Shown: positions 26,001 through 38,000 of the stretch, one piece after another
Layout of the letters: each line of letters opens with the position of its first letter
Position numbering within the stretch: the stretch's first letter is position 1
Assembly: GCA_040954595.2 (NCBI GenBank)
Contig: CM082580.2
Coordinates: 12,028,001 to 12,092,000, forward strand
Reading direction: 5' to 3'
Length of the DNA: 64,000 bases
Source of the DNA: Balanoglossus misakiensis
Taxonomy: Eukaryota; Hemichordata
The notes under the pieces: generated by a model
Databases searched by the model: none
Seen by the model: only the letters and a program-made list of their open reading frames with translations
What the model was told of the DNA's origin: nothing
Made by a program: the position numbers and the translations under genes

Positions 26001-29000
26001 ACAGACACTAACCCACAATATAACTCAGGTTCTGAACAGGACTCCAGTGATCTCATCTCCAACGTCATCCCAGTGGAAGACCCGGTTTCCAGAGATTACG
26101 ATTCCCAAGGAGAATACGTCTATGAAGTTCCGGGCACAGCTGCACCCCAGCAGGATGACTTGGCTGAGGGCGATGCCAATGGAAGACAACCAGCCAGCAA
26201 TACAGGGCAGACATTTGATTATGTGGAGGGAGATCTTACTGAAGGTGGAAGCACTGGACATAGAGGTCAGTTGCTCAGAGATATTTTGTTTTGAATTCTC
26301 ACCATGGTTTTGCACATCAAGTGGATTTTCTTTTGTTTTTGGTATAGTCATTGCTTCATGTTTCTTTCTGTTGTACACTTGTAAAAATTGTTGTGCCCGT
26401 TACTATTTACAGGATCGGGGGATTCCACTGGTACTGGAGAAGTTGTGGGTGAGGGTGAAGGCAACGGACGTGGAACAGGAAGTGGGACTGGCACTGAAGG
26501 TGAGATCCTTGACAGAGAGGTCGTTTGTTCACTCTGATCACATTCATGGATGCTTTATTTCTAGAATTTGCTCACGAAAAGGAACATCCAATTAAAGGTA
26601 TAACAGATAAAATTAATTGCATAATAATTTATGTCAATGCCAGGTGATACAACAGGTGGCAGTGAAAATGGCAACACTGAAAGCTCAGAAAATGGTGATG
26701 TAGACGGTGTGCGAGATGAAGATATCCCTTCAGTGCAAGAGGAACATTTGGTCAGCAAATTCACTCAGGAATTGTTGCTGCATGAAACACAGACGAGTAC
26801 AGGATTGAATGGGGAGTCGCTGGTCATCAAGGATGGTGTCTTTGACGAAGGCAGGACCTACTCACTGGCTGTGACCATGACTAGTTCAAGTAAGTTTATA
26901 TCATAGTGTGAGTGTTCTTTCAGTGCATACCACCCTTGCAAAACCATTCTATAGATATCAGTAGAATTCTATAGCACATTAAATTTCTATAGAAGTTTAC
27001 GGAATTTCTATAGACATCTATGGATTTCTATGTAGTTTTGGACTCGTTGAATTCTGTAGAAACAGCATAGATAACACACTGGTCTCTTGTATCCTTACTG
27101 TTGCTTGATATCATTTCAGATGGCAAAGTTGAAAGGCAGGGTCTGGCGAACATCTACTTCAAAGTGAACACAGGTCCAATGTGGGGGAAGTGTATGGTTT
27201 CTCCAGGCAGTGGTGTTGAGATGGACACTGTGTTCAGTATTACGTGCCGAGAATGGACTGATGAAAACTTGCCACTCATGTATGAGATTAGCTACAGCAT
27301 CGGGCAAGGGGCACCCCAAGAGTTGCTTTACTATGGCGTCAAGACCATCATTAGTTTTCAACTTCCTGCAGGAGATGTAAACGATGGTTATAATGGTAAG
27401 TTTTCACAACTTCATCCGTCTGTTATTTCCTGCTTTTGTTCATTCAATTCATGCAGTGTGAACATCACATCATCATCACATATCTTTTGTTTAATTTAAC
27501 ATTTTTTATACATTTTGATGAATACCCTGTTTACAGCATACCTACATATAGCAATAGTGGACAGCTTGGGTGGCAAGACTAAAGTCTGTTCCATGGCAGT
27601 ACAGGTCACTCCAAAACCACTTGATGGTTCAACATCAGCGGAGAATATTCTGTAAGTCAACATACATTGTATCTTCCATTCATTTGATATCAGCAACAAA
27701 AACTTTTGAACATAAATGACTATTACTTGACTGTGATTTTGGCCAGGATATGCTAGCCATACCAGCTTGTGAATGATGCTAACCACCAGTTTTTGATATC
27801 TTTGTTCCAACTACAGGCACGGCTACGTTGTTGGCAAAGAAAGTCAACTTTACATCTACATGCAGAATGGTGATGACCAGAGTGTCCAGCTCTATGTCAG
27901 AATGGTATCTTCCATCATCAACAGATTAGAACCATTAGATCCGAGAAGCCTAAACTTTCAACTGGTATGTATTTCGTGTTCATTTCAGAAACTTTTTTCA
28001 AGTGCACACAGGTTTGTGACAAAGTTGTGACTTTCTGCTGAGGGATAAACATTTGCTGTCATTTTCCTGCAGAATTTACAAACCAGGCAGGAGATACGGC
28101 TTGCGCTGCTCAGAGCTATCAACTTCTTGACTTTACGAGATGCCAATGATGTAATGCAGTATAGCATGATATTGGTGACAATCACAGCATCACCTGATGA
28201 GGTATGTACAATGACTGTTTTTGCTGGCCGTATTTTACTTGTCAATTGTCCCCATTTCTCTCTCTATGGATTAATCCATGCCTTAGGGTTTAACCATTTA
28301 GTGACACTTCCAGAGTAAAACTTCATCTCTTCCTTCTATCGCCACAGCTGTCTGTAAAAGCAATGCTACTTGCTGCAGAATTGGTGGAAAAGATGACAGC
28401 AGTGGTCCTATCTGCCACTGACATTTCAAAGGATACAAGTGAGAATGTGCTCAATGCCATCGCAGCAGTCACCTCTAATCTCCTGAAAGCATCCAATGGA
28501 AATTATGCCGTCATGTCTCTGCTGAACAAGAAGATCATTACTGTCACCATCATCGATTCCACTACAGATTTGCTTACAGTAAGTTCTGATCTAAAAAATA
28601 CCAATGTGATTAATCCAAAATTCAGATAAATTGGTCTTCAGATAATCGGTGTTCAACTGTATATGTAGTAAGCAGAAACTGGTTCTTGTATGGAATTTTT
28701 CTTTATTTGTTTTTTGTGTAAAATGCACTAAGACGTGTGTAGTGCATTCTAAACAAATAAATAAATAAATAATAATAATAATGATATTTTTCAGTCTCAT
28801 CAAAAATTACATGCCATTGGAGAAGCAGCGTTGCAGATAGAAACTGAAGAGTTGAGTGTTTATAGTGGTCTCTACAGTCAGGTGTCATCTGTCTCTGTTG
28901 CCAAGGCAAATACACAATTCCAGTTTCCAAGCAACATGGATGAACTGTTGGCAGACATGGAGAGGAACGTGCCAAAGCATTGCTATGGTGTACAACTATT

Positions 29001-32000
29001 GGCCTTCAATGGCAATCCATATACATGGAGTGAGAGCTCCTCTAAGGTAACAAGGTTTTCACACATGTTAATAGGTTTGTTTGCTTGTGAAGAATATTAC
29101 TGTCAGATAGAATTCACCCAAAACTGAACTACGAGATCTTACCAGATCAGATTTGGCATTCACAAGTGTCCCTTATGGAATAAAGTAACTTACAAGCTGT
29201 GTGGTCATGGTTAGTTCAAATCTAGTAAATTGACTGTATGTTTTTTTTTTTCATTTTTTAGGTGGCCACAAGTGTGTCATCATTGGAGTTGCATGATTGT
29301 GTTGGCGATGAAATGAAGATAGAACACATGAAAGAAGGAATCACCATGCAACTTCCAAGACATACACAAGAGGTAGGAGAACAATCACACTCAAACTCTA
29401 AGATGTGTCATGCTCATCTTTCATAAACCCAAAACCAATCTGATCTTTCTTTTCCACAGGATGAAAGTCAGGGTAATTTTACTTTTGACAAGAAATACGT
29501 AAATTACCATGAATTCAATGTGAGTACAGTGAATATGGAGCAGTCATTACACATCGTCATCGAGCTTGTACCAGTAGACAAGAGAGGATTCCCGATCAAC
29601 CTTGTCATGAGGTATGTATGATTTACTACATCTTTCAAGTGACTTAGCCAAGCAATCTGGTGTTGAAACTCCAATTTATGCTACTTGCTTTGGACATGCA
29701 CTTGATATATTTCCAAGTATTACCAAAAACACTAAATGTTGACTTATTTTCTTGTCTGTGTTATACCTCTAGTTATGATGAGCCACCCACTCCATATGAA
29801 CACATGTTCCATAGATCTTTTACTGAAGACGTCAACTACATGAAGATATACTTTCCAGCTGGATACTTTAATAGTAAGTACCTTTGCAGTGTCCTTATAC
29901 TTATAGTATGAACTATGAGGGAATCTCAAGATATGTACCAGTGAGATCCGTCCTGAAAATAATTATAGATCTTCATAAAATTACATCAGTAATGAAAGTT
30001 TTAGGTTTACTATTTTTGATTTTATTCATGCTTGATTAGTGAACCTTTTAATCCATAACTGAAAACGGTAATTAGAGGAAGTACAATAAATTTCTGTGAA
30101 TTTTTCCTACAGATTCAGGCGCATACTACTTGGGAATGATGGATGGAGAGTTTGGCCAGTACAGATATCGACCAGACTCTGTGACAAGCCGAGATTATTC
30201 CTTCAAAATCTGGTGGGGAGAATGTCTCTACTGGAACCCTATGGCAGATACCTGGATTTCTGACGGATGCCAGACGATTGAATCCAGCGGATATGACAGC
30301 ATTCACTGTAAATGCAATCATCTGACCAACTTTGGAGGTGGATTTTTCAACTCACCTAATGAGCTCAGTCTCACTGATATCAAACAGTTTGAGAGGTGTG
30401 TATTAAAATTCATTATTTATTTGTTTATTTATTTCAGGCCATGTGCCAATACTGTAAAATATACAATACACAAAACAATTAAATTACATGAAGAAATTTT
30501 AGCTAACATCTTTATCTGTGCATGATCTTGTGGCTGAGGGAAGTCTGAAAGTAAACAAACAGTTTAGTGTCATGATGATAACAATGCATAGTGTGAAATT
30601 CAGTGGTTACCTATCAATGGGCACTTATGTTGTTAGTAATCTGTTAAGTAAACTTTGTTGTTTATGTAACAGTCAACAGTTATGATGATGTAGTACATGA
30701 AAGTCAGAACTCGAAATCAGCATTATTTTTTTTTCATTTCAGAACTACATGGAATGCAGTGACTTCTTCATTTGTTGGTGTTCTGTTTGCCATCTTCTTG
30801 ATTTTACTTGTGTATTGTCACCATGCCGATACGCATGATGAAAAGAAACGAGGCACTGTGTACCTGCAAGACAACCAGCCATCCGATCAACAATGGTAAG
30901 CTGGTCTAATTGCTTGAGGAAAAGAACAGTAAAACTATTGTACTTTGTATTTCTTCAGGGAAATTTCATAAAAACAACATGAATGTTTTTTTCCGTTCTG
31001 CAGTTACGAAGTTTTAGTGGAGACTGGATTCCGCAGTGGGGCAGGCACCACAGCCAAAGTCAGTCTGGTTCTTCATGGTGATGTTGGACACTCCGAAACC
31101 AGAGAACTGACCTATGAAAACAAACCACTCTTTGAGAGGAATTCAAGAGACAGGTTTATTGTCAGGTATAGTGAAAAGTGATACTAAATCTTCCAGATTC
31201 CATTATATGATCATAATGGACAGCAGATTTATATATGAAACCATATTTGCATTTCAGTGTTCCGGAAACTCTTGGCAACATCTACAAGATTCACGTGTGG
31301 CACAACAATGCTGGTGTATCTCCAAGCTGGTTTCTCAGCAGAATGGCTGTACGTGACCTCATCACTGGACAAAAGTGGTACTTCATCTGCGAGAAATGGT
31401 TTGCCGTAGAAGAAGATGATGGCAAAGTAGAGAGAGACCTCTTTGCTCAAGATCATGGAGTTGGCTTTCAGAAGGTATAATTAATGGCTTGGCTTTGCCT
31501 AACAATTTGAAAAGCTTCAGTCATGATATAGTACATTGAAATTGGAACCCAGAAAATCAAATACTGTAAATTTCGGACTGCAGAAATACTGTAGGTGTGA
31601 GTTGGAGCTTGAATGAATTTAGACAGCTATATCCTTCAATCTTTTGCAGGTCCTTCTTGCCAAAGGATCACAATACTTTGCAGATTATCACCTGTGGAGT
31701 TCCGTATTCACCAGACCAGCACATAGTAGATTTAGCAAAGTACAGAGATTGACAGCATGTCTGGCTATTCTTCTTGTTTTCATGTGTTTTAATGCTATGT
31801 GGTATCGATTCAATGACCGACCGGTGAGTACATGTATGTCTCTCCTTCACTTGATACTTTATCAGAAAGGTTATTTTATTTTAGTAAAAACATGACCCAC
31901 TTTCACTTAAAAAATTTTACCACTCTTTTTCCAGGAATGGTCCACACACCTTGGACTTATTGATGTGTCTATTGAGTCGGTTTGTGTTGGGATCGTCACT

Positions 32001-35000
32001 GCATTAATTGCATTGCCCATAAATGGTCCCATTGTCATGTTATTTAGAAGAAGTCGGGTGAGTGAAAAAACATCCTCACTCCATTTTGCATTCCATATTT
32101 CCTTTCCCATAATGTTTGATATACAACACTCTGATGTGTCTTTTATTTGACGTCTATTCTTATTTTATTCCTCAATACAATAGCCAAGAAAAGTTGCCAG
32201 CCAATCAGAGAAGCTGTATACAAGAAAGAAAAGAGTCAGCCAGATATCATCCAATGGTAGGCTAACTTGTTCTCACATGTACATGTATGCTTATACTGAT
32301 TGGCTACTCAACAGTATCACCAGGTTTTCAGATTTTGTCATTTGCATAATGTGGAGGGAAAACTTACACTCTCTATTCTCAGTCAGAAAAAGTTCCTGTT
32401 TGACTGTTCTTTTTATTTGATGATACGAGAATAGATGAGATTGACTTTGCCATGATATATCAACACTTTAGAAGCTTGGAAGGCTTCCAAATGCTAACAT
32501 TACTTTTATATCCACTGACACAGAAACCGTGGATACATTCCTGACAAGTGGCCAGACTGATGATGCAGATTATCCATCACTAGTTGAACAGACGGCATGG
32601 ACGTGGCATAGTCTTCAAACATGGGCGCAGGATAAATGGAGATACAGGCATAGATTCCAGGTATGAACTCATCCACACTTGTCAGTGTTCTGTGATTCTC
32701 TCTACAATAGATATGGCCAACTGTGAACATTAGTATCTAATTTTACAGCTGAATAAGTTACATCGAAGCAAACCAAATAGACTAGTTTGCTGTTGAAAAG
32801 TTTTTGATGTAGACTGCGACTTTACAAACAACAAGACAGCTTTAGACATATAAGTTCTCAATAAAAAAAGCACAACTAAAGTGCACTCACTATGTTTGTG
32901 TTTGCACAGGATCTGTTGAGTGGCAGTAAGGAAAGTCTCCATTCAGACCCAGGGGTTGTCTTGGATAGAGATTCTTCAGACCAGTCCTCGGAACCCAGGG
33001 GACCTGTACAAGTCATCCAACAACAGCCCTCTAGACCACAACAGATACCACCGCAGTACGACTCAACCAGTTGTTCCAGTGGCTTTGGTGATGTCAGCAG
33101 TGAAGACAGAAACAGGTATGCAGTCAACACACTCATTCCAACAGACAGGTGGAGAAATTGCTTTAAAAATGTCTAGATACATTTGGTACTATTTGATTAG
33201 TTTTAAAAGAGTAATGAACATTAATGATTTTCCTTAGATTGCTGTCTGACAATGACATGGCTACCACTGAAACAAACAGTGTGACATCAACCATATACCA
33301 AGAGAAAGCACACCACTCTGTTCACAAGAAGTTCCAGAAGATCTACATTCCGTATTGGTGTCGCTATATTGCATGGTTTCTGATTGTCCAAGTCATCTTC
33401 TGGTCAGCTTTCTTCACAATACTCTTTGGTCTGAGGTAAGTTTATAAAATGTGAATTTGATGATGATGATGATGACCGCGATGATGATAATAATGATATT
33501 GATGATGATGCTTTGCATATCAAGCCAAGCAATCACATAATCATATCATATTTGATTTCATGACAGCTTTGAGAAATCCAAGTCAGTGATGTGGATCCAG
33601 TCACTCTACTTCTCAATTCTGCAATGCGTGTTTATTACACAGCCACTAGTGGTAAGTCCTGTATTCACTTTTCAGCCATTGCAAGCTGTAATACAACTCA
33701 GTCTGTTCTGAAACAGAAATGACACTTTGCCTCTGATTTCATTCCAACGTGACTTGAATTCCCCAGTGTTATTTGTTTATCAAGTGAAGACTATTTTTTA
33801 CAATTATGACATGTTCTGTTTTAGATATTGGTAATGTCACTGCTGAGGGCATGTCAGTACCAGTACGACATCCGAGTATTTGACCACACTGATGACAATA
33901 CAGAATTACAGGATCCTGGAGACCAGCCCAAATCCAGACTTGATTACTATGGTGATTTTGATGACCTTGCAAAGGTGAGAGGTCATAACGCAGATAATGT
34001 ACATGTGTTTTATGAAAAAAATATCTGAGTTGTGTACCTTTGTGTTCATACAGAACACAAGGACTCTGGATTAAATGAGTGTTATGTTTTGCCCCTCCAG
34101 GGAATTGCTGCCAGGCAGAGATCCAGATATCTGCGGTTTGCCAGACCACCTCAGGAGAAAGAACTGCGGAAAGCCAAAGAAAGAATGCTAAAAGAGAAGA
34201 AAATGTATTCTATACTAAAGTAAGTTCATGATAAAAGTAGACTAAAACATTTACCAGGTATACATACTGGTACATACAGATTTTCAACCAACTACATTTG
34301 TATAATAAAAAAGGTGTTCTGTGCTTTTTTTCGTCCACAGGGGTTGGTTGTTCTACTGTGTTCTCTTCATCTGTATCATGTGGATCTGTTACGGCAAGTT
34401 CCACAATCAACACGTCATGCTCAACGAGTCTGTAAAGAACACATTTGTCAGAACTCCCCACCCCTTCACTGATATCAAGTCAGTCTCTGACTTCTGGACG
34501 TGGTGCGAGAATGACCTGCTGAATGGACTCTACTGGGACAACTGGTACAACGACAGAGCAGTGTACGAGGACCGTGGTACCATCATGGATGGCAGTCTTA
34601 TACTACTCGGCAATCAAGCATCGTTACGGCAACTGCGGGTGCCACCTTCGTCGTGTTCTGTTCCAGATCAGATGTCTGGACTGGTGGATGACTGCCGTGC
34701 TGGTTACCAATCGTCCAACAATTACAGGAGTGCATATGGACCCAATGAGACGTGGACATACAGAGGAAGTAGTGACATTGTGAGATACTGTAAATGGGGA
34801 CGATTCAGTCACTATGATGGAGAAGGTTATGTTGTCATTCTCAATGGATCCAGGTATGTGTGGTGGTGGTGGTGGTGACCAATGTCATGGTCCCAGGACT
34901 AAATTCAAGCTTGATTATTGTATGCAAATAGTATGTTGTCATTCTTCATCTAACCTCTTTTTTTTATCAACAGGCTGGCAGCATCAGAACAGTTGCAACT

Positions 35001-38000
35001 GCTGCAAGAAGAAAACTGGATAGATGTCCACACTCGGGTTGTGATAGTAGAATTCACTCTGTACAACCCACCTACCAACCTGTTTACGTAAGTTAATAAG
35101 TGTGTATTAATGTGTGTTAGAAGAAGGTACTTTTTATCACTCTGAAATTATTGAAGACACATCTTTGTAGATAAAAGAACTTTATATCATATTGTTTTCT
35201 TGCACATTGCATATTGTTGGTGTTATTTAAATAACATACGTTCAATAATAATTACTTTCAGATCTGTAGCTTTGCTGCTTGAAATGCCTGGCACTGGAGG
35301 TGTTTATCCGTTCCCTATCGTATCATCAGTTATGCTCTACAGATATGAAACTTTCTATGATTACTTCATCATGGTCTGGGAGGTGAGTCAGTCACTAATC
35401 TCCTCTGGTCCTTTCTTTAAAGCAACAAAGATTATGCTGAATAGATACCGGTAGTTACAGTACGTCAGTGTTGTTATGTGATTTGAAGAACTGAGTTATC
35501 ACATTCAGTATGACAATAAAGATCAAAACAGAATTTTTTTCAGCAAATGTGGTGTGATCTTTTAAGCTCACAGGGCCAGGATTCTATTTTAATAAACATT
35601 TTAAATAAATCTATTTTTGTTTCCATGACAGCTAATGTTCCTTGGTCTGGTGGTGTACTCTATCAAACGTGAAATCTACAAAGCCATTAAAGAGAAGAAG
35701 GAGTATTTCCTACAAATCTGGACATACGTAGAGGTAAATTGTTTTCAGTAATAAAACTCACTCCACATCTGTACAGTTATGATAAACGCCAACAATTATG
35801 TAGAAAGCCTGTGAAAGTTGTTTGGATAATGCTAGTTGTAGATGTTATGAAAGGTAACTTGATAAATGTGAAATACTGATTTAGTAATTTTTCCACTCGT
35901 ATATTGAACTCCAATTTTTTTTTTGCTCTTCAGATTCTGTTCAGTTTATTCTCACTGCTCTTCTTTGGTTGTTACGTCTACCGATGTGTGTACGTCAATC
36001 AGATCAGTGAGAGACTACAAGCAACTTACCATGAACAGTTTGTTGATATCTCATTCTTAGCATTCTGGGACCAGGTAAAGTACTCTGCATTGATATCTCT
36101 GATTTCATTCACGAACTGAACAAGAACCTCATGAGACTTCTTCACCATTTACAAATTTGAATTTAGGAACATCACATTGTTACTGTCTTGTTTCAGGTTC
36201 TCAGAGATGTCGGTGGTACCATCATTTTTCTTGTCACACTCAAGGTCTTCCATGCGCTACGTTTTCTCAAAGTTGTGGCCAAGATTGGCAACATCGTCAG
36301 CTGTGCTATCAAGCAGTTACTTGTTTTCACAGTGAGTGTCTCAACTTTTGTCAGGGTATTTCCATTAATTTTGTACCTTTTGTAGTGAAGTACCTCATCA
36401 CACTCCTTTGTTTATTACGTTAAAAATGACATCTACTGAACATTCAATGTTTTTTTCACAGCTGTGGTACACAGTGATTCTCATCATCTTCAGCGCTGTT
36501 GGAGTGTTGGTGTTTGGTTCAATGACTTGGGCTTTCAGTGACATTGGCTTTGCTGTACAGACCATGACAGCCACTATCCGAGGTGCCTATGACTACAGTG
36601 AATTGGAAAAGGTCTACCCAGTGGCTGTTCCTGTCTTCTATATATCTTACTTCATAATAATTTTAATACTGCTACTTGGTATGGTGAGTACATGAAATTT
36701 GTTTTACACATACAGTATTGGTCACTCAAGTGTTACTGCTACACTAGTGACCACTTAAATATTACTCAAAATGTCCCTCATGTTTAGATACACGAGAGGT
36801 TTAGAGTCAAAATATCAGTTTTTCCTTTCACGTATTATCGATCGATCGATGGTTAATGTTATTTTCTAATCTGTCTTGTCAGATGAAATCATTACTGAAC
36901 CGTCACTACAAAGAATCCCAGAAACAGGATACGTCTTCCGTTGACTTCCACGAAGTCCTGTTCTTCACTTGGAAAAAATTCCTGTGGTGCACGGGATTAC
37001 AGAAACCACCATCTGATGAGGATGCAAACGGCGAAGGCATGGTACCATCGGTGAGTTGGAATACTCAACTGACATTTACTGTACATTCTGGTCTGAAAAA
37101 TGCAAATCCTGCGTATGACTTGTATCATTTGCAAAGCTCCATTACCAAGGCTATTTGCTAAGCCCTGCTGGCAAGACTTTTGAACCCCAACCCACACCAT
37201 GAATCATATATATTTTCAGCTGGTAGGAGTAATTATTCCAGTTGACTTATACTACTGATAAATGAACAAATATATGTTGTGTTTTGTTTGGATTTTCAGG
37301 AGTTCACTTTGGCAGAGTTTGAATATCAAGTGGACGAGTTGGAATTCCGAATCAATGCAATATCTCATCAACATGGTCTGCCAGAGAAACCCTACAATTA
37401 CTTTGATGACAGCGATGGCACTTATGGAATTGGTGATGATGGTATATCCAGCAGTGGATCAGAAGTAAGTTTGTTAATATTAGATATGTTTTATTATGTC
37501 AGCAAAATTGTTGATGATTCTAACAAGAGTGCATGTGTATCTGTGTTGTCATCACTGACTCACACCATTCCTCTCTTCCTAGGTGAGACTGTTTCATGGC
37601 CAAAAGTTTGATGAAAGAATTCAGAGAATTGAAGATGATCTTTACGGACAGAACCCAGAGCTGAAAGAACTTGTGGATTATTACAGATTTGATAACGGAT
37701 TTATCTCCAGTGATAGGGAAAAACAACTCAGGTGGGTAACTTATCTATCAGAAAAAAAGATTGTTTGGACATCTCAGTTTGTAGAACAGCATTAATAATG
37801 TATACAGATCGTTCAAGTCATTTTAGAGCTGATGCAGTAGAGAGCAGTAAATCTTAAATCGACTGGAATTTTATTGTTTACTGATACCAAGCACATGGAT
37901 ATCCTGTTTAACAGGTCAGAACTGGAAATGGAAATTTTCAGACAACTGCAGCTACAGAGGCAGGATGGCAATCTCAAGATTGAACAGCATGATAGTGGTA

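Larger units (their letters stand above)
24100..27964 (+). other. PKD1: Polycystin exons 20-31: REJ (receptor for egg jelly) region
   Basis: Exons: 24100-24300, 24642-24820, 24953-25189, 25366-25517, 25671-25781, 26005-26265, 26413-26499, 26565-26597, 26644-26889, 27120-27395, 27537-27651, 27817-27964. Residues match REJ landmarks: VIAGGTSRMIGSN then LDGDVSYDPDF (polycystin-1 has a matching GxSRxxG and LDGSxSYDP), paired cysteines around WTCNLL and FTAACDDC, and a C-terminal GKCMVSPGSGVEMDTVF with ITCREW. REJ modules were first defined in sea urchin sperm receptors and occur in all polycystin-1 proteins, where they lead into the GAIN/GPS unit. An acidic Gly/Ser-rich linker interrupts the region and is listed separately. 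Confidence 0.85.

Noticed and set aside
37400-37450. EF-hand-like acidic loop (FDDSDGTYGIGDDG) in the polycystin tail
   Set aside because: The spacing of acidic residues and glycine does not fit the 12-residue EF-hand loop, and no flanking helices are evident.
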